NCBI RefSeq assembly: GCF_900112575.1
Contig: NZ_FOMH01000001.1
Location: 510,543 to 574,542, forward strand
DNA length: 64,000 nucleotides
Reading direction: 5' to 3'
DNA from: Flavobacterium phragmitis
GTDB lineage: Bacteria > Bacteroidota > Bacteroidia > Flavobacteriales > Flavobacteriaceae
The notes under the pieces are model-generated. The model did not search any database. It was given only the letters and a program-made list of their open reading frames with translations, and was not told the DNA's origin. This document shows positions 9,553-18,360 of this stretch, one piece after another. Numbering within the stretch: position 1 is the first letter of the stretch; every line of letters begins with the position of its first letter. The position numbers and the translations under genes were made by a program.

Positions 9553-9612
9553 AAATAATAAAGAATATTTTCGAAAAGATTTATGTGTCGCTCCGCAGGA
9601 ATAGTTTCATAA

Positions 9613-9648
9613 AAAAAATGGCTGTCTCAATTGAGACAGCCATTTTTT
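9613..9648. terminator. Bidirectional terminator, perfect 36-bp palindrome
   Basis: AAAAAATGGCTGTCTCAA at 9613-9630 is followed directly by its exact reverse complement at 9631-9648. A-rich and T-rich flanks on either side make it a terminator in both directions, placed between the converging MFS (stop 9552) and retropepsin-like (stop 9657) genes. Confidence 0.85.
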
Positions 9649-9656
9649 GGGAATTT

Positions 9657-10094
9657 TTATTTTAAATACAAATAATGATTAAAATAATCAATAATCGCTT
9701 TACCTTCTAGTAAAACATCAGCGCCTATAATGCCGTGAACAGGCTTTGCTTTATACGATTCTAAAGCTTCATTGACATGTGAAAGATCAAAAATCACAAT
9801 GCTGAAATCCTTGTTTTTCCAGCTTCCTAACTGTAATTTATTTTGAGATGAAATCTGAGTTTTCATTCCCGTTCCGCCAGCGCCCGAAGCTTTTGTTTTT
9901 GATTTTTTTGCTGCTAATTCAAAGTATTCTATACCTTCGAATCCGATGCAAGTGTTCGATGCGCCTGTGTCTAAAATGAAATTTCCAGAGATGCCGTTAA
10001 TTTTGGCTTTAATCTGTAAATGCTGAGTTTTAGTGATTTTGAATTTTATTTTTTTGTAATTCTCTATTTTGAGAATTTCGTGAAGATTTTCCAT
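9657..10094 (-). CDS. Retropepsin-like clan AA aspartic protease
   Basis: From the ATG at 10094 the protein has 145 residues, with the active-site motif FILDTGASNTCIG (catalytic Asp about residue 42) and the flap/second-lobe region HGIIGADVLL typical of single-domain retropepsin-like proteases. These act as dimers, each chain giving one catalytic Asp. No signal peptide is visible. An upstream ATG at 10127 exists, but MENLHEI at 10094 is a better start. The gene begins inside the last 65 nt of the CHAT-protease gene in another frame, so the two are translationally linked. The target is unknown; a joint proteolytic role with the CHAT protein is inference. Confidence 0.82.
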   Translation of the reverse strand: MENLHEILKIENYKKIKFKITKTQHLQIKAKINGISGNFILDTGASNTCIGFEGIEYFELAAKKSKTKASGAGGTGMKTQISSQNKLQLGSWKNKDFSIVIFDLSHVNEALESYKAKPVHGIIGADVLLEGKAIIDYFNHYLYLK

Positions 10095-12675
10095 TTCTGT
10101 ACTGATTGAAACCCAAAAATAAGCCAATTACAGCCAAAAAACTAATGATATAGAAGATATAATTTGTAGGTTTTTCGGTTTCTTCGATAGTTCCATAATA
10201 AACAAAAGCACTCCAGTAATAAGGTGATTTTTTAGCATTTGGAATGGTTTCATCTTTTAAAAAATCCCTTTTAGCATTGGCACTCGCTCGTACAAAAGAA
10301 ACATTGTGTTTGATTTCTTTATAAAAGTAATCCATAAAAACAGAAGTCGTATAATCGTTTACATTCCATAACGAAAATAGCAGATTTTGAGCTCCTGCAA
10401 ACTGAAAACCTCTTGCAACACTCATAGCACCTTCTGCTTTATATAACTTCCCAATTCCCGTTTCACAGGCACTTAAAACCACCAAATCAGGATTAAGTTT
10501 TAAATTATAAAGTTCAGAAAACAAGATTTCTTGATCGTAAAATTTGATGCTGGCAGGAGTTTCCAAATCGCCTGAAGAAGCGTGTGTACTGAGATGTATA
10601 ATAGATTTTCCTATTGAATTATTTTTAAAGTTTGAAAAACTAGCATTTTCGTTTTCAAAAAACTGTCCTTTAAAATTATGTTTTATGGATTCTAATTCAT
10701 TTTTTGAAAATCTAAGTGCGTAATTCGTCTTTTTAAAAATCGGAAAAACACCGAGAATGTTTTGTTTTCCTTTTGAAAGGGTATTGGAATTCAAATATAA
10801 TTCGGCCGAATTGTTGTAAGCAACATCAAATTTGTCCAGCAGATAATGCATTTTGGTAAAGTTGGTCGTATTGGACGTTTCATTGATTAAGGCTTCAAAA
10901 GGCAGAAAAGACAGAATACCATCTGGAATTAAGATTAAATTTTTATGTTTTGAAGGATTGGGAATTTGAAGCTTTTTGTAAACCTTATTTCCCAGTAAAT
11001 TATATTTTTTAGGATTATTAGTAATGGCCGAAGGGTCTTTAAAAAGACCAATAAAAGAAAGCAGTTCTGGAAAAGCGTTTTTTTCGGTTTCTATTTTATG
11101 TAGTGTTATTTTATTATTTTCTAAAGTAAAATTATAAATACAATGTGTTCCGAAAAAGTATTCGATTAATAGTGCATTGTCTTTTTCTAATTTGGCATAA
11201 AGTGCAGAAAGATCAAAGTTGGTATTCTTTTTTGAACCTGTTTTGCTTTGTTTCGTTTTCAAAAGAAGCATTAATTCATTTTGTTTTTTTACTGCTTCAT
11301 TGATTTTCGAAATATCCGCCAATTCCAGTTTTTGCTGTTCTTTCAGAATTGTAGTATTCCAATTTTGTAATTGCTGTAAAATCAGTTTTTCTTCTCTTGA
11401 AATCGTTTCTGAATTTTTAAGATGATTTTTTAAAACCACCGATTTAGTTTGTTCCGAAAGTAGAAAAGCGCTTTCCATATAGCTCATTTTTCTTTCTTTT
11501 TCATAAAGAGAAAGATAGATTTCAATACACTTTTCTGTTCGGTTTCGGTTTCGGACTTGTGTTATAATTTTAGAATTTTCATAAACCAAAAGTGACTGAA
11601 TCATTTCTTCAATCCCAAAAGAAAGCTCGTAACTTTTCAGCGCCTCTTTAGGTTTATTTTTGGCTAAAAAAATCAAAGCCTGTAAATCCAAAGCATCCAA
11701 TAAAACCGTTTCCGCATAAAGCGAATTTTGATTGGGCAGTTTACTTTTTGAACTGGAATAAGAAGGAAGAAGTGTTTTAAAAATGAATTCAATATTTTCT
11801 TGTGCCTCGGCTAATTTTCCTTCGCTGAAAGCAATAAAAGCGGCTTCATAATAAAACTGTCCTATTTTTCTAGGTTCGCGATTAGAGGTTTTATTGAATT
11901 CGGTTTTAGCTTTTTCGAAGTATTCTGATGCTTTTGCAAAATCATTTTCATTGACTTTTAACTGCGCCAGATTTCGATACCCATTAGCTAAAGTTTCCGT
12001 TTGTGATTTATCCTTTTTTAAAAAAGAAACAGCTTTTAAAAAGGAAGTTTCAGCTTCGGTTTTTTTAGAAGATAAAACAAAGTTTGTACCTAAATTATTC
12101 AGTAAAAGACCTTTTTCTGTGTTGGAGAGTTTTTCGGTTTGAATGGTATTTTCAATTAATTCGATTGCTTTATAAACATTTCCCGTATTCTGATAAACAT
12201 TCGAAAGATTAAGAATTGCGGCCGTTTTTTGAGCTTTGTTTTTCTCCTGAGTGGCAATAAAATAATATTGTTTGATAGTATTTTCGGCATTTTCATAATC
12301 GCCCAAAACCGTATACAAGTTTCCTAAAGGTTTTAAACAGAATTCAACAATATCATAATTTTTCAATTTGTATTTCTGATAAATCATCCAGGCATTTTCA
12401 TAGCTTTTTACCGCTTTTAAAGTTTGTCCAAATTGATTTTCGTAATAGGCTTTATTGCAGTTTAAAATGACAATCGCCAATAATTCGTCTTTGGTTTTTG
12501 GTTTTGCACTTTTCCAAAAATCACTTTCAATATTTCCGAGATTTTGTAACGCTTCCGCGGAAGGATTTGCAGTAAAACTGTCAACAGCATTATATATTTT
12601 ATCCTCCTGATTTTGCCCGAAAACATTCAGACTCAGGAAAAGGAAGATAAAACCATATAAGTGATGTAAGTTCAT
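10030..12675 (-). CDS. TPR-CHAT domain protein (caspase-like, membrane anchored)
   Basis: The start at 12675 (MNLHHLYGFIFLFLSLNVFGQ) gives a signal peptide; the longer frame from 12744 runs through a dispersed repeat. The 881-residue protein has about ten TPR-like helical repeats (residues 60-350), a coiled region (400-500), then a CHAT domain. The CHAT domain has the catalytic pair His698 in IIHLSTHASSG and Cys737 in LSACETG. A membrane helix follows near residue 840 (YIFYIISFLAVIGLFLGF) with a short basic tail. CHAT proteases are caspase/separase-like cysteine peptidases, some of which act in gene-encoded cell-death systems. With this topology the protease domain faces the periplasm. It overlaps the retropepsin-like gene by 65 nt. 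Confidence 0.88.
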   Translation of the reverse strand: MNLHHLYGFIFLFLSLNVFGQNQEDKIYNAVDSFTANPSAEALQNLGNIESDFWKSAKPKTKDELLAIVILNCNKAYYENQFGQTLKAVKSYENAWMIYQKYKLKNYDIVEFCLKPLGNLYTVLGDYENAENTIKQYYFIATQEKNKAQKTAAILNLSNVYQNTGNVYKAIELIENTIQTEKLSNTEKGLLLNNLGTNFVLSSKKTEAETSFLKAVSFLKKDKSQTETLANGYRNLAQLKVNENDFAKASEYFEKAKTEFNKTSNREPRKIGQFYYEAAFIAFSEGKLAEAQENIEFIFKTLLPSYSSSKSKLPNQNSLYAETVLLDALDLQALIFLAKNKPKEALKSYELSFGIEEMIQSLLVYENSKIITQVRNRNRTEKCIEIYLSLYEKERKMSYMESAFLLSEQTKSVVLKNHLKNSETISREEKLILQQLQNWNTTILKEQQKLELADISKINEAVKKQNELMLLLKTKQSKTGSKKNTNFDLSALYAKLEKDNALLIEYFFGTHCIYNFTLENNKITLHKIETEKNAFPELLSFIGLFKDPSAITNNPKKYNLLGNKVYKKLQIPNPSKHKNLILIPDGILSFLPFEALINETSNTTNFTKMHYLLDKFDVAYNNSAELYLNSNTLSKGKQNILGVFPIFKKTNYALRFSKNELESIKHNFKGQFFENENASFSNFKNNSIGKSIIHLSTHASSGDLETPASIKFYDQEILFSELYNLKLNPDLVVLSACETGIGKLYKAEGAMSVARGFQFAGAQNLLFSLWNVNDYTTSVFMDYFYKEIKHNVSFVRASANAKRDFLKDETIPNAKKSPYYWSAFVYYGTIEETEKPTNYIFYIISFLAVIGLFLGFNQYRNGKSSRNSQNRELQKNKIQNH

Positions 12676-13038
12676 ATTATGTTGTTTTTTTGCCACGACC
12701 CGAGCGATAGCGAACAGGCGAAGCAATTTCACGAATTTTCGCAAATCGAAACTTAATAATAAGTATGATGACTGCTATTAAGCAGACTATTTTTTTAGGC
12801 CACTGATTAAAAAGATTTTTAGGGTTTTTTGTTCCGATCTCTAAATGTCGGGATGAGATTGGACTGTTTGTTTTAATCTGTGTTAATCTATATAATCTGT
12901 GGCAAAAAATTGTTTAAATCTGAGTTATGAATAGTCATGTAAGTATTATTTAAAATTAGTGGAAATTAGTGAAATTAGTGGCAAGAGATCCTTTGCGTAT
13001 CTCTGTGGAACCTTCGCGTATCTTTGCGGTATAACCAC
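12676..13038. repeat. Intergenic dispersed-repeat tract
   Basis: This 363-bp gap holds no credible gene. Next to the CHAT start (12692-12736) is a GAGCGATAGCGAAC-GGCGAAGCAATTT element that recurs before dnaE at 59711-59738. Further on are short direct repeats (GAAATTAGTG, then CTTTGCGTATCTCTGTGG / CTTCGCGTATCTTTGCGG at about 12990-13030) and AATCTGTG-like words at 12865-12905. These are degenerate intergenic repeats of the kind found at 16300 and 54430. Confidence 0.5.
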
Positions 13039-14991
13039 CTAAAACTTCCAAATTCCATACACCTGAAAATAATTAAAATTCTGTTCAAAATTAATCACAT
13101 ATCGAGCACCAAGACTCGGCCCAATTCTGGCAAAACCTGCCGTTAAATCAAATAACAGACCTGTTTTTACATCTGTAAAACTGTTTTTTACTTTATCTGA
13201 AGTGGTTGTCGAACTAATCAAAAAATTCTCTTTATCGCCTTCGTAAGTATCTATTTTAATCGTCTGATTTTGCTCAGAAGAAACATTGATGTTGGCCTGA
13301 ATCCCCGCACCAACACCAATGTAATTGTTGATGTTGTAGCGAATTAAAACCGGAACTTCCCAATTGATATTTTTATTTTCAGTAGAAGTGGTGGTACGCA
13401 CCAACTGTCTTGTTCCATTGGCATTGGTATTAAATTCGTCTGTAACATTTACAGCACTGTTATATTGGTTTAAAGCATTTACCCATTCAACCTGCCAATA
13501 AAAACGATACGATTTAAAAGGCGAAAGCGTAGCTCCCACAAAATAACTCGTAGATTTATCCAAATCAGGATAAAAATTATAACCTGCTTTTGCACCAATC
13601 GAAAGTCCAGGCAGGAATCGGGTAGTGGCATAATTGGTAATTATCGGTTCATTTTTATCAAAAATAATGGCGGTTCGGCTTTTGGTTTTTACCTTATGAA
13701 AATCTTCGCCAAACTTCATCGAGTATTTTACAAAACCTTTTGTAGAATCTTTTTCATGAACATTTTTTTGTTCGCTTCCCGGCAGATAAATATTTTTAAA
13801 AGTAAAAATGATTTGTTTCTGTTTGATAATCGTATCAAGACAGCTTACAGTTGGTTCTTCGCCTTTTGGACAAATCGGACATTCGGGATACATGCTTTCA
13901 ATCTGGAAAGTCTTTTTGTCAAACATATCCGGAACGTCTGTTTCTAAACGAATTTTCCTTGCCGGACCTTCACCATTATTCTGAAAACGGGTTTTAAAAT
14001 TTACTCTTTTAAAACGAACCAGTCTGTAATTCATAAATCTTCCGTTAGAACCCATTTTATTTGGGTCATGAGAAGTCACAATTTCCATTTCCAGATTTTT
14101 CACTTTATGGTTTTTATAACTTCTGTTAGGAACAAAAATACCGCGCATGGTAACCGTTGCACTGGTATCTTTAATCATTTCGGGAGTGGTTTTGAAAGTG
14201 TAAAAAACATTTCGTGTTTCGCCCGGATTCGCGTCGTCGAATTCTAAAACAGAAACATTATGATAGGTTTTGTTGGCATCTAAAAGAGATGCGTCCAAAT
14301 CTTCTTCAGTGGTTGTATTTCGGTATTTTTTGGTTTTGAAATTCCCTTCGGCGGAAGCCATAAAATTATTCGAATCATTCAAATCATCTACTGAAGCGAC
14401 TAAGTTTTCTTTGACCTCACGTTCGCCCGCATAAGTTCGAAAATCACTTAATTCGAAATTATTGTGTTTGAATTGCCTTTCATTATAAAACAAATAAAGT
14501 TTGCCACTCGAAACATAATTCTCCAGATTCTGATAACTTACCACGACCACCATTTCCTGTTCCGGAATTGGATCACAGTTTTTTATAATTGCAAAACCGT
14601 TCTGATCTGCAATCGAAGCAATATCTTTATAATTAGTATCCGTAATATCATTTACAGCCACTTTTTTAGGGCGTGTTGCAGGTGGTTTCCCGTTGTCGTA
14701 ATTGTTCGTTACGGCAAGTCTTGTGGTATAAGTGCCTTTCTTTTTGTAAACATGTTTCGGTTCGGCTTCTTTGCTGTAATGTCCGTCGCCGAGTTCCCAT
14801 AAATAAGAATAACTTGGCTTTGGCGCCCCCGCAATCGGAATCAAAGGCGGTGTCTCGGGTTTATAAGAAACCTGATTTCCGTTTTGAATAAAACTGATGT
14901 TAGCTCTTCGGGTTATGGTGTCTTTTACTTTGGTTTGCCCTATTGAGAGAATAGAAAAGAGAATAAAGAAAATACACAGTTGTGGTTTCAT
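13039..14991 (-). CDS. Exported PKD-domain protein with C-terminal barrel-like region
   Basis: This 650-residue protein has a signal peptide (MKPQLCIFFILFSILSIGQ) and a PKD fold at about residues 50-110 (SYLWELGDGHYSKEAEPKHVYKKKGTY, ending with TRLAVTN). Beta-rich central regions follow, with a DUF11-like stretch (RFKTRFQNNGEGPARKIRLE pattern) and a CPICPKG cysteine cluster near residue 378. The last 170 residues have alternating strands and end in an aromatic residue (VYGIWKF), like outer-membrane beta-barrel or PorT-like domains. The likely role is a surface or outer-membrane protein; function unknown. It lies downstream of the lipoprotein gene at 15103 and may share its ECF-type control. 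Confidence 0.7.
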   Translation of the reverse strand: MKPQLCIFFILFSILSIGQTKVKDTITRRANISFIQNGNQVSYKPETPPLIPIAGAPKPSYSYLWELGDGHYSKEAEPKHVYKKKGTYTTRLAVTNNYDNGKPPATRPKKVAVNDITDTNYKDIASIADQNGFAIIKNCDPIPEQEMVVVVSYQNLENYVSSGKLYLFYNERQFKHNNFELSDFRTYAGEREVKENLVASVDDLNDSNNFMASAEGNFKTKKYRNTTTEEDLDASLLDANKTYHNVSVLEFDDANPGETRNVFYTFKTTPEMIKDTSATVTMRGIFVPNRSYKNHKVKNLEMEIVTSHDPNKMGSNGRFMNYRLVRFKRVNFKTRFQNNGEGPARKIRLETDVPDMFDKKTFQIESMYPECPICPKGEEPTVSCLDTIIKQKQIIFTFKNIYLPGSEQKNVHEKDSTKGFVKYSMKFGEDFHKVKTKSRTAIIFDKNEPIITNYATTRFLPGLSIGAKAGYNFYPDLDKSTSYFVGATLSPFKSYRFYWQVEWVNALNQYNSAVNVTDEFNTNANGTRQLVRTTTSTENKNINWEVPVLIRYNINNYIGVGAGIQANINVSSEQNQTIKIDTYEGDKENFLISSTTTSDKVKNSFTDVKTGLLFDLTAGFARIGPSLGARYVINFEQNFNYFQVYGIWKF

Positions 14992-15053
14992 AACTAGATA
15001 GTTTTGAGGCTTAAAATTTCCTGGGAAAATTTCAAACAGGATTAAATGTAAAA

Positions 15054-15080
15054 AAAAGTGATGAGCAAATCACCACTTTT
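15054..15080 (-). terminator. Intrinsic terminator after the 15103 lipoprotein gene
   Basis: On the minus strand an 11-bp stem AAAAGTGGTGA/TCATCACTTTT with one G-U pair and a 5-nt loop is followed by a T tract, 22 bp past the lipoprotein stop. It implies that transcription of the PKD gene beyond it is separate or only partly coupled. Confidence 0.7.
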
Positions 15081-15102
15081 TCTTAAAAAAAGCATTTGAA
15101 AG

Positions 15103-16074
15103 TTACTGAATGGCATTAATTGCAGCAACCAGCTGGGCTTCTGTACCGACTGTTGTTTCGGCTAGTGTGAAGTTATAAACGGCATTTGCTGTAGTTGTTA
15201 CTCCTTTTATTGCGTATCTCCAATTACCATTATCTTCTGTTGCGAAAATGATGTGGCAGGCAAGACCAACCGGAATCTGACCGTAGTGTTCGCTGAATAA
15301 TCCTTCGGCTGTGTAAGTGTCTAATTTTGCAAGCGCATTGGTACCTTCGCCATCATAAGAAAGATATACAGCACTATTGGTATTATCATATCCTTCAGGA
15401 ACATCTACCAAAATGGTTGTTTTTGGTCTTGGATCGCTGTAGAAACGGTCAACATTTGTCCATCCAAAGTTTCCAAAAGTCACATAATAATTGTTTCCTT
15501 CGCCTTGAACGCCGCCTTTTCCGTCTGCGCCTCTGGCATCTTTCCAAGCCAGTTCGCCATCTTCATCAATAACTCCAGTCCATAAAGTCATTAAATTATC
15601 GTAACCATTCGTTAATGCTGTTGGAACAATCATGCTTAACGAACAAGATGTTTGTAATTCGACTCCCCCCTGAGTTGCTTTGATGAAGAATTCTCCTCCA
15701 GAAATCAAAAGATTTTTCTTTCCGTCTGGCATAATTCCCATTGTTGGTTTGTTAGTCACTAACATATTTCCTTTGTCAAAAAGCTCGATAAATTCGATAT
15801 CTACTTGTCCGGTAACAGGATTTCCGTTTTTAGTTAAACAATCTCCGTTAATGTAAAGCTTCACACCCTTTGCGGATGTTAGCGTAACGACTCCATTCCC
15901 CGCTGTCATGGTAAAATTTTGAGTGTTTCTTTTTACTCCCTTTTCGTTGATGCTTTTAAAAGCAGCTGCTGTTGGAGGAGAAAGTTTAATATCATCTCCG
16001 TCTGTATCGTTGCAGCTTGCGAAAGTTGTCATAGCTAATATTAAAAGTCCGATCTTTTTAAAATTTGTTTTCAT
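15103..16074 (-). CDS. Hypothetical lipoprotein, putative ECF-sigma target
   Basis: This 323-residue protein has a lipoprotein signal with cysteine at FASCNDTDGDD (about residue 21), followed by a beta-rich body. One motif, TLTSAKGVKLYINGDCL, resembles carboxypeptidase-regulatory or surface-protein folds, but no family can be named with confidence. It should be an outer-membrane lipoprotein. Two candidate ECF promoters lie upstream on the same strand at 16145-16176 and 16212-16243. The same promoter type precedes the small membrane protein at 16478. It therefore probably belongs to the regulon of the sigma factor at 16910. Confidence 0.72.
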   Translation of the reverse strand: MKTNFKKIGLLILAMTTFASCNDTDGDDIKLSPPTAAAFKSINEKGVKRNTQNFTMTAGNGVVTLTSAKGVKLYINGDCLTKNGNPVTGQVDIEFIELFDKGNMLVTNKPTMGIMPDGKKNLLISGGEFFIKATQGGVELQTSCSLSMIVPTALTNGYDNLMTLWTGVIDEDGELAWKDARGADGKGGVQGEGNNYYVTFGNFGWTNVDRFYSDPRPKTTILVDVPEGYDNTNSAVYLSYDGEGTNALAKLDTYTAEGLFSEHYGQIPVGLACHIIFATEDNGNWRYAIKGVTTTANAVYNFTLAETTVGTEAQLVAAINAIQ

Positions 16075-16144
16075 AATTTCTAGTTTTTATAAATCTGGCT
16101 TGATTGTTTCAAGTAGTTTTCAGATTTGGTTAATTAATTTTTTA

Positions 16145-16243
16145 GTTAAATCAATTAGGGTTTGATTTTGTTACCCTTGTTTTCAAAAATTATTTTTTAG
16201 GCTTTTATATTGTTATATCAATTGGCTTTAAAAATTGTTACCC
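16145..16243 (-). promoter_or_regulatory. Two tandem candidate ECF-sigma promoters
   Basis: On the minus strand, GGGTAACAAA-N15-ATTTAAC occupies 16176-16145 and GGGTAACAAT-N15-ATATAAC occupies 16243-16212. Both keep AATTG just before the downstream box and have the same 15-nt spacer. They lie 70 and 137 nt before the lipoprotein start at 16074. A third copy with the same spacing precedes the gene at 16478. No standard -33/-7 pair was recognised here. Confidence 0.7.
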
Positions 16244-16304
16244 TATATTTTTGATTTTTTTTTAAAATGACAATTTGCTAAACGAACGAATAATTGGCTA
16301 AGCA

Positions 16305-16435
16305 TATAGAGGACGCGGATTTACACAGATTTACTACTTAATTTTTTTAATTTGATTAATAAAAAAATCCGTTTTAATCCGCGTCTTCGTGATAGCGAAT
16401 CTGCCTAATCCGCGTCTGATTAGACAGGTTGTTTA
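16305..16435. repeat. Dispersed ATCCGCGTC inverted-repeat tract
   Basis: GACGCGGATTTACACAGATTT near 16310 is mirrored by AAATCCGTTTTAATCCGCGTC at about 16365-16384, followed by TCGTGATAGCGAATCTGCC and another ATCCGCGTCTGATTAG. Related tracts lie at 8130-8190, 18975-19020 and 54424-54555. No gene is present. This is a family of degenerate extragenic palindromes. Confidence 0.55.
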
Positions 16436-16477
16436 ATTGATTCCTTGTTGTTACGAGTAATGGATGTTTTTTTTTAT

Positions 16478-16777
16478 TTAAATCGAAAGGCATTTATCTT
16501 CAAAGAGATTTCCGTCTTCATCAACGGCTACCAAAATGTCTTTTTTACGGGAGAAATTCAGAATCAGATAAATCCAGATAACTAACCAAAAGCCTAAAGT
16601 CATCAAACTGATAAATAAATGCAGAGCGTGGTTTATAGCTTTTTTTTCTTTAGACAACACTACATAAGGCAGTTTTTCATTATGTTCTGTAATTACAAAA
16701 CCGTTGCGGGTTTTGGCAGCGATGATCTCGTAGAACCGGTCTTGGTTTTTCTCATTTACAAATTGGTAACTTTCCAT
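16478..16777 (-). CDS. Small membrane protein of unknown function
   Basis: This 99-residue protein has a soluble N-terminal region, a hydrophobic hairpin at about residues 48-74 (HALHLFISLMTLGFWLVIWI and YLILNF) and a short C-terminal acidic tail (VAVDEDGNLFED). No family is recognised. A candidate ECF promoter (16820-16851) lies 43 nt upstream. It is divergent from the sigma gene at 16910, so it is most likely a target of that sigma factor. Two short hydrophobic segments suggest inner-membrane insertion. Confidence 0.72.
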   Translation of the reverse strand: MESYQFVNEKNQDRFYEIIAAKTRNGFVITEHNEKLPYVVLSKEKKAINHALHLFISLMTLGFWLVIWIYLILNFSRKKDILVAVDEDGNLFEDKCLSI

Positions 16778-16819
16778 TTCTTTTAATTTTTTAAAGGTTT
16801 TTTAAAAGACTTTTGTTTC

Positions 16820-16851
16820 GTTATATACAATTCGCTGCAATATTGTTACCC
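16820..16851 (-). promoter_or_regulatory. Candidate ECF-sigma promoter
   Basis: On the minus strand, GGGTAACAAT (16851-16842), 15 nt, ATATAAC (16826-16820). Spacer, flanking AATTG and boxes match the two copies upstream of the lipoprotein gene. It points at the small membrane gene at 16777 and lies in the divergent gap shared with the sigma gene. Confidence 0.7.
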
Positions 16852-16909
16852 CTTATTTTTGAAAATTTCTGAGATTCTTTTTTTAAATTAGCTGTTAAAA
16901 CATTTTTTT

Positions 16910-17494
16910 ATGGATCAAAACAAAATTCATGCTGACCAAAAATATATTGAAGGACTTGCCGCAAATGATTCGGTAATTATTGAGATGATATATAAGAAGT
17001 ATGCGCCCAAAGTGGTTTTGTTTATCACCAATAATTCGGGAGATAAAGATCAGGCACAGGATGTGATTCAGGAAATTATGATTTTGCTTTTTAATCAGGC
17101 GAAAGCCAATAAACTGCAGCTTACTTGTCCGTTTGATGCTTACTTTTTCTTATTGTGTAAAAGACGCTGGTTGAACGAACTGAAAAAATCATCAAACAAA
17201 GGGGTAACAATTTATGAGAACGTGGTATCTAGTAATGAATCTGCGCATGACTTAGTTACTCAAACTGAAGAATTTGACGAAAAACAACAGCTTTTTGATA
17301 CGATGTTCCAAAAACTGGGAGAGAAATGTCAGGAAGTTTTAAAACTCAGTTTTAGCTTAAAATCGATGGAAGAAGTAGCCGAAAAACTCAATGTGACTTA
17401 CGGTTATGTTCGAAAAAAGAAATCGTTATGTGTGGGCCAATTGACGCAGTGGATTCAGGAAGCGAAAAATTTTAACTCTTTAAAAAACAATTAA
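16910..17494 (+). CDS. ECF-type RNA polymerase sigma-70 factor
   Basis: This 194-residue protein has region 2 around MIYKKYAPKVVLFITNNSGDKDQAQDVIQEI (residues 26-56, read here as two adjacent helices) and region 4 around SMEEVAEKLNVTYGYVRKKK (about residues 150-170). There is no region 3, as in all ECF sigma factors. It redirects RNA polymerase to a small regulon. The next gene starts 2 nt after its stop and encodes an anti-sigma-like membrane protein, so it is probably held inactive at the membrane. The likely targets are the leftward genes carrying the GGGTAACAAT-N15-ATATAAC promoters; that link is inferred from proximity and shared spacing. Confidence 0.92.
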   Translation: MDQNKIHADQKYIEGLAANDSVIIEMIYKKYAPKVVLFITNNSGDKDQAQDVIQEIMILLFNQAKANKLQLTCPFDAYFFLLCKRRWLNELKKSSNKGVTIYENVVSSNESAHDLVTQTEEFDEKQQLFDTMFQKLGEKCQEVLKLSFSLKSMEEVAEKLNVTYGYVRKKKSLCVGQLTQWIQEAKNFNSLKNN

Positions 17495-17496
17495 TC

Positions 17497-18222
17497 ATGA
17501 ACGAAGAACGCTATATATTATTTGACCAATATCTTCAAGGCGAACTGACCGTTGATGAAAAAAGCAATTTTGAGAAACAATTAACTGAAGATCCGGAACT
17601 GGCATCGGCATTTGAAAGTTTCAAAGAAATGCATTTTCAATTAGACAATAAATTCGGAATAGAAACGGAGCGAGAAGCTTTTAAAGAAAACCTAAACCGA
17701 ATTTCAGATAAATATTTCCATAAAAAGAAAAGCAAAGTAGTTTCATTGAAACCTTGGTATTTTGCGGCAGCGGCTTCTGTAGCCATTATGTTTGGGTTGT
17801 TTTTCTTTGACTATAAAAATTATCCAAATTTTGAAGATTATAACCATCCAGAAAGTGCTTATTTTACAGAAAGAGGTGTTTCTGAAGAAACTTTGAAAAA
17901 GGCTGAGGATAATTTTAATGGCAAAAGATATGAAAAGGCAATACCACTTTTTGAAGCTATTTTAAAAGAAAACAATTCAGAAGAAATTAAATATTTCTAT
18001 GGTGTTTCGTTATTGCAGGTCGGAAAATATGTGAAAGCCGAAACTATTTTTAAAGAATTAGAAGCAGGAAATTCTGTTTATAAAGACAAAGCAAAATGGA
18101 ATATGGCGTTGTCTAAATTAAAACAAGGGAAATATAAAGAATGTCAGGAAATTTTACAGACCATTTCTCAGGATTTTGAAGATTATGATGACGTTGAACA
18201 GCTGTTGGAAGAGTTAAATTAG
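17497..18222 (+). CDS. Anti-sigma-like membrane protein with TPR-like C-terminus
   Basis: This 241-residue protein starts 2 nt after the sigma gene. Residues 1-80 (YILFDQYLQGELTVDEKSNF) resemble the zinc-free N-terminal domain of Bacteroidota anti-sigma-type proteins. One membrane helix lies at about 87-106 (WYFAAAASVAIMFGLFFF). The rest contains two or three TPR-like repeats (FNGKRYEKAIPLFEAIL, then YGVSLLQVGKYVKAETIF). The topology puts the sigma-binding part in the cytoplasm and the TPR part in the periplasm, where it could sense a partner protein. The anti-sigma role is inferred from operon position and domain layout. Confidence 0.78.
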   Translation: MNEERYILFDQYLQGELTVDEKSNFEKQLTEDPELASAFESFKEMHFQLDNKFGIETEREAFKENLNRISDKYFHKKKSKVVSLKPWYFAAAASVAIMFGLFFFDYKNYPNFEDYNHPESAYFTERGVSEETLKKAEDNFNGKRYEKAIPLFEAILKENNSEEIKYFYGVSLLQVGKYVKAETIFKELEAGNSVYKDKAKWNMALSKLKQGKYKECQEILQTISQDFEDYDDVEQLLEELN

Positions 18223-18360
18223 TTAAAATTTAGCGAGATTGATAAAAAAAATGCGGTCTTTACGTGAAACCTCAATCGAATTTGGAATTTTAGTTCTAAA
18301 TTCGATTTTCTTTTTATAAGAATTGTCCCAAAACAATTTAAAACTTAACCCTATTAATTG

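Noticed and set aside
12675..12744. Longer start for the TPR-CHAT gene
   Set aside because: The added residues come from a dispersed repeat element and would bury the signal peptide that begins at 12675.
17200..17240. A GGGTAACAAT match inside the sigma-factor gene
   Set aside because: At the 15-nt spacer there is no ATATAAC-like box; it reads as ordinary coding sequence.
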